Program-made: the position numbers and the translations under genes | The notes under the pieces: generated by a model | Database searches by the model: none | Told to the model about the DNA's origin: nothing | The model's input: the letters and a program-made list of their open reading frames with translations, nothing else | Shown here: piece by piece, positions 33,201 to 42,444 of the stretch | Position numbering within the stretch: position 1 is the stretch's first letter | How the letters are laid out: the number at the start of each line of letters is the position of its first letter | Origin: Aradus depressus | Lineage: Eukaryota; Arthropoda; Insecta; Hemiptera; Aradidae | NCBI GenBank assembly: GCA_963662175.1 | Contig: OY759225.1 | Coordinates: 3,286,001-3,350,000, forward strand | Direction of reading: 5' to 3' | DNA: 64,000 bases

Positions 33201-36200
33201 AATAAAATATAAGTTGGACTCATACATCTGTATTACTTATTTAACTAGGAAGTGTTTTCTCTTTAATTTGAGTCATAGAGAAAAAAGTGAATACCCACTA
33301 TGGATTTATTTCTAGTTATGGGATCTTTGATTGAAGTACCCAGAATCATTCTCCTGACTGTCATCTTACCTCAGATATTTCCTTGGATGTGTGAGGTAGA
33401 TCCTTGGGTGTGATCCCTACAACGAGGATGCCGACAGGTCTTGTAGTGCCATTCTTATATCTGACCCCAAGGATGTCCACCAAGAGGACCACTGGCTTCC
33501 TGCCACTGTTGTCTTCTGTTGGCTCCAGCACTTCCACCTCCGTCTCTGTTGGCTCCTCTAGTACTTCATTACCCCGATCTGTTAACAAGTCAATCAATGA
33601 TATAAACTGTTTCTATATTGAAGGTCAGTCAAGACAAACAACAAAGTCCATTGTCAAAGTTTCGATATATTTTATATATTCATCAGAGCTTAGGTGAAGA
33701 GGGTTGAGGTCATCTAGGCTTGCAGTCGTACACTGCTATGATGAGACTCATTCATCCTCTTTCAAAAGGTCTTTAGAACACTTCTCAAAGATGCATCCAA
33801 AGAAGTAACCTTAATGAGAAAGTAACTTTACTTTTTAAGACATTTCTCTTTTTCTCTTTCCCTCGTTTTAAAGAAACAAAGAGAGATTCGTTAAAATGTC
33901 TTAAAGAGGCAGAAAGAAAGAGAAAGAAGTTTTGTAATAACTAGTTGCGGGGATAATTAATAAGATGCCTCTAAAAAGATATATATTGACTATTTGACAG
34001 CCTCAAACCTCTGTATTTTAAGCACTGATCATTATATTTATATATACAGTGAAACCTCTCTTAGACGGACACCCATGGGGCCGTGGAAGTTGTCCGCCCA
34101 GCAGAGGTGTCCTCCTAACAGAGGGAAAAGGAAAATAGAAGGCAAATTGATAAGGATGAAAGGTATCTTATCTAAACACGTGTATCGTATGTAAAAAATG
34201 TTGTTTATTGAACAACTGAATACAGTTTTAAAAAATAGGAAATTTGGTGTTTCGTTTGGGTGCCATGGTTTAAAATTGGAACGAGACTGAGCAAAAGCTG
34301 GCAGAAGAACTGCATTTTGGTAACTGGGAGTATGGAACATTACAAACTTGTTGGAATTACGAGTCCCTTCGTAAACACAGGTGCACTACGTGGAAAGTTT
34401 GGTAGGTTGGTAGTAGAATGTACAACGAAAATTCTAAGAACATATTAAAAATCAACCCTTTCAAAAGAGAATTTACAGAATAAACATCAACCTTCCTTCT
34501 AAAAGAGAATTCTAAGTACATATCAAACGTCAACCCGAATTAGAGGCCTGCCTGTCCTTCCAACAGAGGTAGTCTGCTCTTCTCGGTACTCCATTTCACT
34601 GTCCTCGTCCTTCCAAGAGAGGGTCCGCCTAAGAGAGGGGCAAATGTGTTGAAATCCTTATATATTCTGCCGGGACCGTAAAAATTGTCCTCCCACCAGG
34701 GGTGTCCGGCTATCAGAGGTGACCGCCAAGAGAGGTTTCACTGTATATAAATAAATATAAATATATATATATATATATTTAGAACCATCTGAAGACGACA
34801 TCTATTGACCTTCAGACAAATCGGCCAAAGAGAAGAAGGTTTAGGTTGGTGGCTGAACACAAAAACTCTAATAACTGCCTTTGTAATGAATACATTGACA
34901 CGAAATTTCATATGTAAATTTCAAGCCCTACCCTGACCGCGAACTCGGTCAATAAAAAAGGGGGACTCTACTCAAATACCTTAATAATTGCCGATGTAAT
35001 GAATATATCGACTCAAAATGTAGTATTATGAATAAAAAACCAGTCAAATATTGAGTTTTAGGTTTTGGAGGGAGAGCAGAAACATAATTGATTAGTTTGA
35101 GCTGGGGAAGTACATATCTGGTGATTTACCTTTAAGTAATAATATTTATTATTTAGTAGTTATTTAAAAAAATTTTTTTGTATCTTAGTGTATCTGAGGG
35201 ATAGAGGAAGCTTTGTAGTCATTTCTGAGAGGGAAAAAAAGGAGGGGGCGGCTCAACTCAAAAATCCCAATAACTGCCGATGTATCGACATGAAATTTTA
35301 TATTTAAATTCAAAACTCCATAGGCACCTAATCATTTTCCGCGAAATCGGTTGAAGGTAAGGCGGGACCAGAGAAGAGAAACTCTACTCAAATACCCTGA
35401 ATAACTGCCGATGTAATAAAAACATCGACACAACATTTAGTGTGAGGATTCAGAAGCCACTATGTAAATCAAATTTGAGTTTTAGCTCTAACGCTCGTCT
35501 GGCTTTGGAGAGAGAGCGAAAAAATAATTGTTTAATTTGTTGTAGGTAAGTACATTGTCGGGTGATTCACGGAAGACTTTTTGTAATGAAGGGGGGGGAA
35601 GGAAAAATGAGTTTCGGAATAGGAAAACAAAGCACTTAATAAATTATAGTAGGACAAGAACCAATTATAAAATAATTGAATAAATAAGATGGAAAACTCC
35701 ACTGGAGGAGTCAACTTCAAACCCTCAAAATGACCTAACTGTATATATTATAGTTAGTTATTATCACTCATGCCAGGGCTTTAACTACGAGGTCATATCG
35801 CCTACTACGTCACTCTGGTGGACATGGGACCGACTCTACTCTGGGGAAGTCTTAAATTTTGCCTACCTAAATTTTTATTCACCTAGAGCAGAAGTCTTTA
35901 ACGAGTACCTGACATCGTACAGGCTCGGGACCATAGCTTAATGTCCCCATCCGGTGTGCTTAAGTTTATTTTACCTCCCAGATAAAATAAACTAAGGGCC
36001 TCCGGCCGGGTTTCGAACCAACGTCCTTGAGCCCAGAAGGCAAGCACGCATACCACTGAGCTACCGGCGCCCTCGTATATATTATATACTAAGAATTATT
36101 ATAAGGCATGGAGAGTGAAGAAATGTATGGATTTAGTTTTTGAATATCAAATATACGAAGTGTAGGGAAAGTTCGTTCTAAAATTCGATGCGTAGTTTTC

Positions 36201-38154
36201 AACGAAATTTTAAGTTTTCCGACCTTCTGATTCCGAAAATTGAAAAAACAATGTCTGTCAACACAATTACTTCCGTTAGAATGAATGTACCGACACGAAA
36301 TATGTGTACTATATTATATATTATTAATTATAATTATTATATATTATAATATATGTGTATTCAAAAACCTCTAAAGACAACACCTATTGATTTTCAGCCA
36401 AATCGACCAAAAGAATGGGGGCAATTAGGGGGGAGGCTTAACACAAAATCTCAAGTAACTGTCATTGTAATGAATGTATTGACACATTTATTAGAATTCC
36501 CAAGTCACTGTATAAGTTAAATATTGTGTTTTAGAGGGCGCCGGTAGCTCAGTGGTATGCGTGCTTGACTTCTGAGCTCAAGGTCGTGGGTTCGAAACCC
36601 GGCCGAGACTCTTAGTTAATTTAATCTGGGAGGTAAAATAAACTTAATCACGCCGTCCTTCGGATGGGAAGTTAAGTGATGGTCCGGAGCCTGTACGATG
36701 TCAGGTACTCGTTAAAGACCCCCACCCCCAGGTGAATAAAAATTTAGGGTAGGCAAAATTTAGGACTCCCACAGTAGAGTGGGGCTCATGTCCACCAGAG
36801 TGACGAAAGAGCGCTCTGGTAGTAGGCGATATGACCTCATAGTTAAAGCCCGGGCATGAGTCATAAAACCTAACCTAACCTATTGTGTTTTAGCCCAAAC
36901 GGAAGATTGGCTTTGGAGGGAGAGCGAAAACATAATTGATTAATCCTTTCTGGGGAAGTACATAGCTAGTGATTCACCTAATACTTTTTTAATATTATAT
37001 GAATGATCAGAGGCTATTGGGCATATTTAGGCTTAACAATGTATGCTCTCTAATAAAAAAAAAAATATTAATAATAATTACCAACATACTAAATGGTCAG
37101 AGGTAATCAGTTGTAAATATAAATTGTTATATAAAATAAACAATTATCACTTATAAACAAATAAAAAATTATCACTTACTTCAAACCAAAAGAGGTACTT
37201 ACAGTATACTTTCACTTAACTCCATAACAACTTCTAAGTTGGGAAACGCAGTCATATTTTGGAAACTTATAATAAATAAAACATACTTCTTTTCTGAAAT
37301 ATTGTCTATAAACCGGTGATATATGTACATAATTTTTGTGGATTAGACAATATTTCAAAAATAAGTTTGTTTCATTAATTTCCATGACACTTGATATTTC
37401 ACATTGAACAGTTTATCACGTGGTTACTCTGTGAGTATTTAATTTTGGCGGCAGTGGCTCAGCTGTTTTATTTTTTTTGTTTTTGACGAGTTTTACAGAG
37501 CTAAAAAATCATATTATTGTTTTTATTTTTTTAAATATTATGCTGTTATTTTTTTATAACAATTTCTGATATACAATAAAAGTGTTTAATTTAAATGCTA
37601 ATTAGTATTTAGACCCAAAATTAGAGGGCGATGGTAGATCAGTTGTATGCATGCTTGCTTACTAAGCTCAAGATCGTTGGTTAAAAACCTGGCCGATGCT
37701 CTTGGTTTATTTTATCTGGGAGGTTAAAACAAGTTAAGTCGGAAGGGACAATTAAGCGATGATCTCAAGCTTGTACAATGTCAGGTACTGGTTAAATATC
37801 CCTACCCCCGTAAGCAAAATCTAAGACTTCTACAGTAGATTCGGGCTCATGTCCATCAGAATGACGAAAGAGCGCTCTGATAGCCTACTATAGGCGATAT
37901 ATGATCTTGTATTTAAAGCCCGGGGATGAGTCATAATAACTAACAACAACAAAAAAACTGATTGCCCGAAAATATGTACTTACAACTGTTTATCTGAACA
38001 TATATTATTATTTCAAGAAACATTTATTATAATATTAAACATTTATATATATTTTTATTAAATAATAAATAGAAAACGTACCATTTCTTGGGGGTGCAGC
38101 GAGGACGGCTGCAATAAACGCTAAACCTACCAGGCAGTTGCAGAGCCTGGCCAT
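27240..38154 (-). CDS. Gene B: glycine-rich secreted pre-pro-protein, 4 exons
   Basis: Exons are 38154-38082, 33578-33370, 28476-27836 and 27258-27240, giving 942 nt and 313 aa. All borders are GT/AG in phases 1, 0 and 2. Residues 1 to about 20 form a signal peptide (MARLCNCLVGLAFIAAVLAA). Residues 25-94 are a pro-region with an acidic part (EVLEEPTETEVEVLEPTED) and a Val/Ile-rich part. RTREKR ends at residue 105, followed by S and about 200 residues of GGGYGG, GGGHGDGG and Ser/Ala blocks, ending KQHHY. Exon phases and the REKR|S site match gene A, so the two are tandem paralogues. The family name is not known to me; an extracellular matrix or cuticle role is inferred from composition. Confidence 0.82.
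27315..27555. repeat. ~40-bp minisatellite in gene B intron 3
   Basis: About five or six imperfect units of AATAGATTGTTATTATAGAC + AACAGCTTGTTTTTATCGAC; one unit is shortened. The array fills over a third of the 577-bp intron. Confidence 0.8.
27836..28476 (-). CDS. Gene B exon 3, furin-type site and long Gly-rich domain
   Basis: The acceptor TTTTTTTTCAG|GAT is followed by DDNVPRTREKR|SYGGGGG. It then encodes a Ser/Ala block (SGSYASSSASAAS), a Cys pair (GGGCNTGNCGGG), many GGGYGG units, His/Arg variants (GDGHRDGHGGG) and SAASSSSGASTYGG to the donor GGCAG|GTGAGG, phase 2. The 641 nt hold no stop. Antisense and shifted open frames are by-products of the GGN repeats. Confidence 0.85.
28560..28904. 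other. Intron sequence with family G block
   Basis: GCAGAGATATTGAGAAACAA at 28559 is a family G fragment, and a TA repeat lies at 28621-28638. Nothing else recognised. Confidence 0.35.
28905..29180 (-). repeat. Family B fragment
   Basis: On the plus strand CCAATCGACCGTTTGGGTTA, TGTGTCGATACATTCATTC and GATGTCGTCCTTATAG are complements of family B modules. Confidence 0.6.
29181..30250. other. AT-rich intron 2 sequence of gene B
   Basis: No gene. A direct duplication of a 21-bp unit (CTATCAAATACTACTCGCATT) lies at about 29698-29739 and a C tract at 29838-29853. The block near 29945-30010 resembles 20545-20640 (AGCGTAAT...GAGAGTGA or GAGAGA), an unclassified repeat. Confidence 0.4.
30254..31494 (+). 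mobile_element. mariner element, decayed, TA target
   Basis: 1241 bp bounded by TA at 30252-30253 and 31495-31496. The ends read (A/T)TGGGTTGTCAATAAAG and (A/T)TGGGTTGTAAAAAAGG from outside in, then TTATGTCCGA and TTCTGTCCGA: an inverted repeat of about 27 bp with several mismatches. It lies in gene B intron 2. Confidence 0.85.
30430..31441 (+). pseudogene. mariner transposase, one nonsense codon and one frameshift
   Basis: The N-terminal HTH part (EEHLRHCKLFEFNRG, CRRWFENFRNGGYGLSDSYR, SGRPEVLDDD) is followed by ITGDEKWVLYENPEKRKQ, then TGA at 30919-30921 where relatives have Trp. The second part has VILHHDITRPH and LAPSDYHLFRSLDH, giving the D,D,D(34) catalytic set of mariners. Near 31375 the frame shifts, and the normal mariner ending (…MPERWLK, LDGEYIVD) is in the next frame. 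It is inactive. Confidence 0.85.
31499..31738 (-). repeat. Family A SINE with internal deletions
   Basis: Plus-strand GACTCATGCTCGGGATTTAA to GAGCTACCGGCGCCCTC. The B-box region is deleted between AACTAAGGGC and ATACCACTGAG. It directly abuts the mariner right end. Confidence 0.8.
31745..32370. other. AT-rich intron sequence
   Basis: No supported feature; short low-complexity ORFs only. Confidence 0.35.
32379..32630 (+). repeat. Family A SINE fused to family D
   Basis: Head GAAGGCGTCGGTAGCG, B box GGGTTCAACACCC, body to GACCTCGTCGGG. At about 32628 it runs without a gap into the family D repeat. Confidence 0.7.
32630..33200 (-). repeat. Family D repeat, copy 1, with basic ORF
   Basis: The minus-strand ORF (32887-32645, 80 aa) reads LKMSSHMNRKYARNYRKHKS, EESSHQKEFKKPKK and ends among RANARAMAASKRK through a small frame change relative to copy 3. 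The upstream non-coding part has GCACAGTGATAGCCGG and GACGTCACAG-type blocks and ends GACGTGAAAACGTCTATTCG near 33200. Confidence 0.65.
33370..33578 (-). CDS. Gene B exon 2, pro-region
   Basis: The acceptor TTAACAG|AT completes Asp25. It encodes RGNEVLEEPTETEVEVLEPT, then GRKPVVLLVDILGVRYKNG, ILVVGITPKDLPHTSKEISE and the donor GAG|GTAAGA, phase 0. The acidic direct repeat EVLE(E)PTE followed by a Val/Ile-rich part has no match to a domain I know. Confidence 0.8.
33600..34040. other. Intron 1 sequence of gene B
   Basis: A loose inverted repeat (AAGACATTTCTCTTTTTCTC near 33837 against AATGTCTTAAAGAGG near 33894) is present; no gene. Confidence 0.35.
34047..34743. mobile_element. pogo/Tigger-like non-autonomous element
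   Basis: It starts CAGTGAAACCTCTCTTAGAC and ends in the complement (AGAGAGGTTTCACTG), flanked by TA on both sides. Subterminal copies of GACGGACACC, GTCCGCCCAGCAGAGGTGTC and similar motifs repeat through both halves. CAGTGAAACCTC ends and a TA target fit the pogo group. There is no transposase ORF. Confidence 0.75.
34780..35150 (+). repeat. Family B repeat
   Basis: CGACATCTATTGACCTTCAG to GCTGGGGAAGTACATATCTG, right-hand modules in order. Confidence 0.65.
35215..35575 (+). repeat. Family B repeat, second adjacent copy
   Basis: It repeats CCCAATAACTGCCGATGTA, GGCACCTAATCATTTTCCGC and GTAAGTACATTGTCGGGTG directly after the preceding copy. Confidence 0.65.
35752..36075 (-). repeat. Family A SINE, TAAC-tail subtype
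   Basis: TAGTTAGTTATTATCACTCA to GAGCTACCGGCGCCCTCG, with a small deletion around the AGCGCTC block. Confidence 0.85.
36160..36534 (+). repeat. Family B repeat, left part, split by a SINE
   Basis: ATACGAAGTGTAGGGAAAG to TATTGTGTTTTAG; it continues at 36894 with CCCAAACGGAAGATTGGC and ends near GGGGAAGTACATAGCTAGTG (36951-36970). Confidence 0.75.
36535..36880 (+). mobile_element. Family A SINE nested in family B
   Basis: A full-length 346-bp copy with (CCTAA)n tail, flanked by the 13-bp direct repeat TATTGTGTTTTAG (36522-36534, 36881-36893). The empty site is seen in other family B copies, so this is a later insertion. Confidence 0.9.
37262..37372. repeat. Short inverted-repeat element, family G ends
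   Basis: CTGAAATATTGTCTA (37297-37311) and TAGACAATATTTCA (37346-37359) face each other across ~35 bp, and AAACATACTT and AAGTTTGTTT extend the arms. Confidence 0.5.
37623..37945 (+). repeat. Family A SINE, old copy
   Basis: Head GAGGGCGATGGTAGATCAG; B box decayed (GGTTAAAAACC); ends CATAATAACTAACAACAAC. Confidence 0.75.
38082..38154 (-). CDS. Gene B exon 1, signal peptide
   Basis: MARLCNCLVGLAFIAAVLAA is a strong signal peptide, followed by PPRN and the donor AATG|GTACGT, phase 1. The context AAACATGG is favourable for initiation. The small G/C-rich coding island stands out from its flanks. Confidence 0.82.
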
Positions 38155-38188
38155 GTTTATTGAATGGGAGGGGGACATCTAGCTCATC

Positions 38189-38194
38189 TATATA
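38189..38194 (-). promoter_or_regulatory. Gene B TATA box
   Basis: CCTATATAG on the minus strand lies 35-40 nt before the ATG. A start about 30 nt downstream (near TTCAATA at about 38163-38157) would give a 5' UTR of roughly 5-10 nt. A GC-rich block (about 38206-38255) lies just upstream. Confidence 0.55.
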
Positions 38195-38409
38195 GGATGA
38201 GGAGTGCGCCCCACCACCCCCGGGCCCCAAGGCCGCCACCGCCCCGGGGGGGTCACTTTGCCCAGTTCTCTGAATACTAGCCAACTGATAAAATAGGGAA
38301 AATCCGTGTTAACAGGATCTCATGGCGCCCTCTGATCTCACTATCATTGGGGTCAATGGAGAGGGGTAGACAAATAATATTTAAAAACAAATAAATGTTG
38401 GAACATGTG

Positions 38410-38502
38410 ATATGAGAATAAACATGGTATATAGGTATATAAACATGATATATAAGTATATAAACATGGTATATAAATACATAAACATGGTATATAGGTA
38501 TA
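38410..38502. repeat. Short tandem repeat, ~24-bp unit
   Basis: Four imperfect units built on ATAAACATGGTATATAGGTAT. Confidence 0.75.
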
Positions 38503-38605
38503 TTTTGAAAACATTTGGGATTTTTCTAGGGATATTTCTATTACTACAAAAACATTTCCTTAATATGTCAGCTGTGGCATTAGAAAAAAAGCTCACGGAA
38601 CTGAC

Positions 38606-38781
38606 ACTACCAGAGCGCTCTTTCGTCAATAGTGGGCAAGTGCTCGACTCAACTATGGGAGTCCGAAAGGTTGCCTACTTAGGTTTATTCAACTAGGGTA
38701 GGGGCCTTAAAGAATACCTGACATCGTACAGGCTCGGGACCATCGCATAACGTTCCATCCGAAGGACGGCGTGCTTAAGTT
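38606..38781 (-). repeat. Family A SINE, internal fragment
   Basis: Plus-strand ACCAGAGCGCTCTTTCGTCA to AGGACGGCGTGCTTAAGTTT; both head and tail are missing. Confidence 0.75.
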
Positions 38782-38814
38782 TGGCGAAGTGAAACGACTG
38801 TAGCGCTTCCACAA

Positions 38815-38965
38815 GACAATTACATCTTTTATAGGAGAGAAACTATTTATTTCCTTCTTCAAGTCCTTATAATGACTCGAGTGGTTGTGTGCTGTGGAGG
38901 TGGTGTTTATAAAGCCCTGAAGAAGGAAATAAATAGTTTCCGAAGCGTTGGCCCAATACTGTGTT
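38815..38965 (+). repeat. Family F repeat, uninterrupted copy with hairpin
   Basis: GAAACTATTTATTTCCTTCT (38839-38858) is complementary to AGAAGGAAATAAATAGTTTC (38921-38940), separated by ~60 bp that include CTTATAATGACTCGAGTGG and GAGGTGGTGTTTATAAAG. It provides the empty-site reference for the foldback insertion at 1930-2638. Confidence 0.65.
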
Positions 38966-39590
38966 TTTTATTTACACGACAGAACCTCGACTAGACTCAA
39001 TATTGTCAACATACTGTAGACTCTATCAATCATTAAAAACAAACAGATTCTCGGCTGCGTTGGTTTCGAAAACCAATTCGGGATTTTGGAAAACAGATGT
39101 ATTTTTTAAAATTCTATTTAACCATTCCTTCAAACTTCAAATAATTTTAAAATGTTATAATAAAAGTAAGATTTAACTTTATTTTTTCAGTAAAAAGAAT
39201 TTTTGAAAAATAAGAGTTTTTCATGTACTTGGACAAATTTTCAAAATGCCTGTATTTTTTTACCCTTTGTCCGTTACAGAAAAAAAAAAAACACAAAATT
39301 TCACAAATTTTGACAATTCAAATATAAAAAATTATGGCTGCCTTTTCATTAAACCAATTAGACATTTGGACATAAATGCTGAACTATGTCAACCTGGTTG
39401 GTAGACATCACATTATTCAGTTTTTTTTTTGGAAATTTTTTTCACATAAGTTTTTTTTTTTTTACAATCTTACGAACATCAAAACGAGATAATTATTACA
39501 GTCAAATCTTTGAGTGTCAGTCTCAAATTACAGCATTTAAATTTAAAAACAAAAAAAAACTAACCTTAATAAGAAATTTTGTTAGTAACG
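38966..39590. other. AT-rich intergenic sequence
   Basis: Poly-T and poly-A tracts; no supported gene. Confidence 0.35.
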
Positions 39591-39594
39591 GTAA

Positions 39595-39870
39595 GTCGGT
39601 CTGGGAAGTCATAACGCCGACTACCAGAACGAAAAAAGAACGCTCTTTATAAGTCGGTCTGGCAAGTCATAACGCCGACTACCAGTACGAAAAAAGAACG
39701 CTCTGGTAGTCATGAGCCCGAACTGTGGGAGTTCTAAATTGCCTATCCTGTTTTATTTACCTAGAATAGGGATCTTTATCTAATACCTGACATCTTACAG
39801 GATGGTGACCATCGCTTAACATCCCATCCGAAGGGCGTCGGCCGGGTTTCAAATCTACTGGTGCCGACTC
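39595..39870 (-). repeat. Rearranged family A SINE with internal duplication
   Basis: TAAGTCGGTCTGG, AAGTCATAACGCCGACTACC and AAAAAAGAACGCTCT occur twice (39592-39645, 39650-39703), a ~58-bp tandem duplication at the 3' side of the SINE. Body blocks continue to GGGTTTCAAATCTACTGG. Confidence 0.6.
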
Positions 39871-40340
39871 AAATAACAAGTCTCGATCAAAAATTAAAAA
39901 TGAACCAACCTCATAATAATTAAAAAAGGGTTATTGAGGTCCCAAAATATAAAATGAGTGCTAACAGTTTAATGATTGGATTTTAATGTGATATCCTTTA
40001 AAACCTTAATTCTTTGCCCAGAAATCGAACATCATCTGATGCCTAGAGATAAGTGTCCAACTATTTCCATGGCTTTAACTTAGTTGCTAACCGCGCAGTC
40101 AACGATACCACATTCTCATGTTTAAACGTTGGTCAATATGCACGGTACATCAAGACAGAAAAAATAACTAAAAAAAAAAAACTCTTCAATGAAAATATGT
40201 GTATTTCAGCTTTTATGGGATGAGTTGGATAGGAATGTGAGAAGGTTAGCTCAACTAACAAACAGGATCTCTGGAGAACTTTACAGGATGAATGGAAGAA
40301 GATTTCTGCAGAAAAATTGGAGAAACTAATTAAAAGAATG
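39871..40340. other. Unique-looking intergenic sequence
   Basis: Nothing recognised. Confidence 0.3.
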
Positions 40341-40356
40341 CCTAGAATATGTAGAG

Positions 40357-40600
40357 GTTAGGTTTTATGACTCATCGCCTACTACCAGAGTGCTCTGTCG
40401 TCACTCTGGTGGACATGAGCCCGACTCTACTGTGGGAGTCCTAAATTTTGCCTACCCTAAATGTTTATTCATCTAGCGTAGGGGTCTTTAACGAGTACCT
40501 GACATTGTACAGGCTCGGGACCATCGCTTAACGTCTCATCCGAAGGACGGTGTGCTTAAGTTTATTTCACCTCCCAGATAAAATAAACTAAGGGCCTCGG
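40357..40600 (-). mobile_element. Family A SINE, 5'-truncated, 14-bp duplication
   Basis: It lies between perfect copies of TAGAATATGTAGAG (40343-40356, 40601-40614). The tRNA-like head is absent, and the element stops at the complement of CCGAGGCCCTTAG. A perfect duplication shows that the truncation happened during insertion. Confidence 0.9.
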
Positions 40601-40813
40601 TAGAATATGTAGAGCTGTAATAACTGCCATATCAACAAATAAGCTGTTTAAATTTTAAATTGTTTTTTTTTTTTTATTTATGTTTAAATTATATTATATC
40701 AACATATTATTATTATAAATATTTATTCATTGGTTCAAAAAATGTTTTTCTAACTCTTAAAATATGTATTTTTTAAGAAAATAAAGGTAGGCAAATACTT
40801 TAACTGATATATA

Positions 40814-42440
40814 CGTGGCGTTCAAAAGTATTTGCACAAGCAATATTTTACTCATAATCATAGTAAGGGACAACTAAAAAAATCATATAACTAGGTACAC
40901 AAAAACGTTATTTATTTAAGCATATATTTACGTAAAAACCGTTAATGCGAAATAAGAATACATATTTTTACAACATTTTTTCTTGAAAAAAACCGTTCAA
41001 AAGTATTTGCACAAATTATACTGGTTATTTTAATTAGCACAGTAATTCTATACCTAAGTGTGTTTACTATTTTTGTTTACATTTCCTTTCTCACTCAATT
41101 AGGGATTAACATTCTTCAGAATAGTCTACTATTTTAATCCAGTCTCAGTCAACATGGCACCGAAGAAACGTGAGTTATCCCAGGCAGTAAGGGGAAATAT
41201 TATTTTATTGAGAAACCAAGGCAAAACCTACCGTGAAATTGGGAATATTTCAAATTTAAATTTTTCTACAGTCCGTTATGTCATAAAAAGGTTCGAGGAG
41301 ACAGGAAATACGTTAAATAAGCAACGAACAGGACGACCAAGGGCTCTGACACAACGGGAGTGCAGGGATATCGTACGGGAAGTAAATGCTCATCCATCCA
41401 CAAGTGGTTGGCAATTAGTCAATAAGGTCGAATTGACTTGTGAAAAACGTGTGAGTGAATCAACAGTAAAAAGAGCGCTCTATAAAGCTGATTTTCATGG
41501 AAGGGTTCCAAGGAAAAAGCCCTTCATTTCTCAGGTCAACAGGAAAATAGATTGGAATTTGCAAAAACCCATCTCAGCAAGCCAATGGAATTTTGGCAAA
41601 GCGTCCTCTTTAGTGATGAGAGCAAATTTAACGTTTTTGGAAGTGACGGGAAAAAATATATCTGGCGAAAACCAAATAAAGAGCTTAAACGCCTTAATGT
41701 CACACCTACGATAAAACATGGTGGAGGTCATGTGATGGTCTGGGGGTGTGTGGCTTATAATGGGGTAGGCAATCTTGTCCCAATTGAATCTGTCATGACT
41801 GCTGATACCTACGTCAACATTTTGCGCCATAATCTCCGAGCTAGTGCCATCAAATTGAATATGGAAAATATTTTTATATTCCAACAGGACAATGATCCAA
41901 AACACAAGGCCAATAAAACCAGAGAATGGCTTCTTTATAATGCGCCCAGGATGCTACAAACCCCTCCACAATCTCCAGATTTAAATATTATAGAACATGT
42001 TTGGAACTATTTAGACCTTAACATTCGAAAACATAAAATTAAGGAAAAAAATAATTTAAAAGACATTTTATTGGACGAGTGGAATAAAGTTGACATTAAC
42101 TTCATAAAAAATTTAGTTAATTCCATGCCAAGGAGGCTTCAGGCTGTGATAGACGCCAATGGACTTTATACCAAGTATTAAAAATATTATAGGTTGTTTT
42201 ATTGATTTTATAATAATTTTTATTTCAAGTTTTATACTATGTGCAAATACTTTTGAACGGAGCTTTTTCAAGAAAAATTGTTGTAAAAATATGTATTCTT
42301 ATTTCGCATTAACGGGTTTTACGTAAATATATGCTTAAATAAATAAGGTTTTTGTGTACCTAGTTATATGATTTTTTTAGTTGTCCCTTACTATGATTAT
42401 GAGTAAAATATTGCTTGTGCAAATACTTTTGAACGCCACG
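40814..42440 (+). mobile_element. Tc1-like element with IR/DR termini
   Basis: 1627 bp between TA dinucleotides. The inverted repeats of about 203 bp (40814-41016, 42239-42440) are nearly identical. Each holds two direct copies of GTTCAAAAGTATTTGCACAA, one at the outer tip and one at the inner end, the IR/DR arrangement in which transposase binds both repeats. One transposase gene with a single frameshift lies inside. The similar arms point to a young copy. Confidence 0.9.
41154..42181 (+). pseudogene. Tc1-like DD34E transposase, one frameshift
   Basis: About 342 codons. The N-terminal paired-type HTH region (MAPKKRELSQAVRGNIILLR, NFSTVRYVIKRFEETG, RTGRPRALT) is in the first frame. A 1-base change near 41535-41550 moves the reading into the second frame, which carries LEFAKTHLSKP. 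The catalytic segments FSDESKFNVFGSDG, QQDNDPKHKA and SPDLNIIEHVWNYLD form the DDE triad. It ends VIDANGLYTKY and TAA. Both frames are otherwise free of stops. Confidence 0.88.
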
Positions 42441-42444
42441 TATA

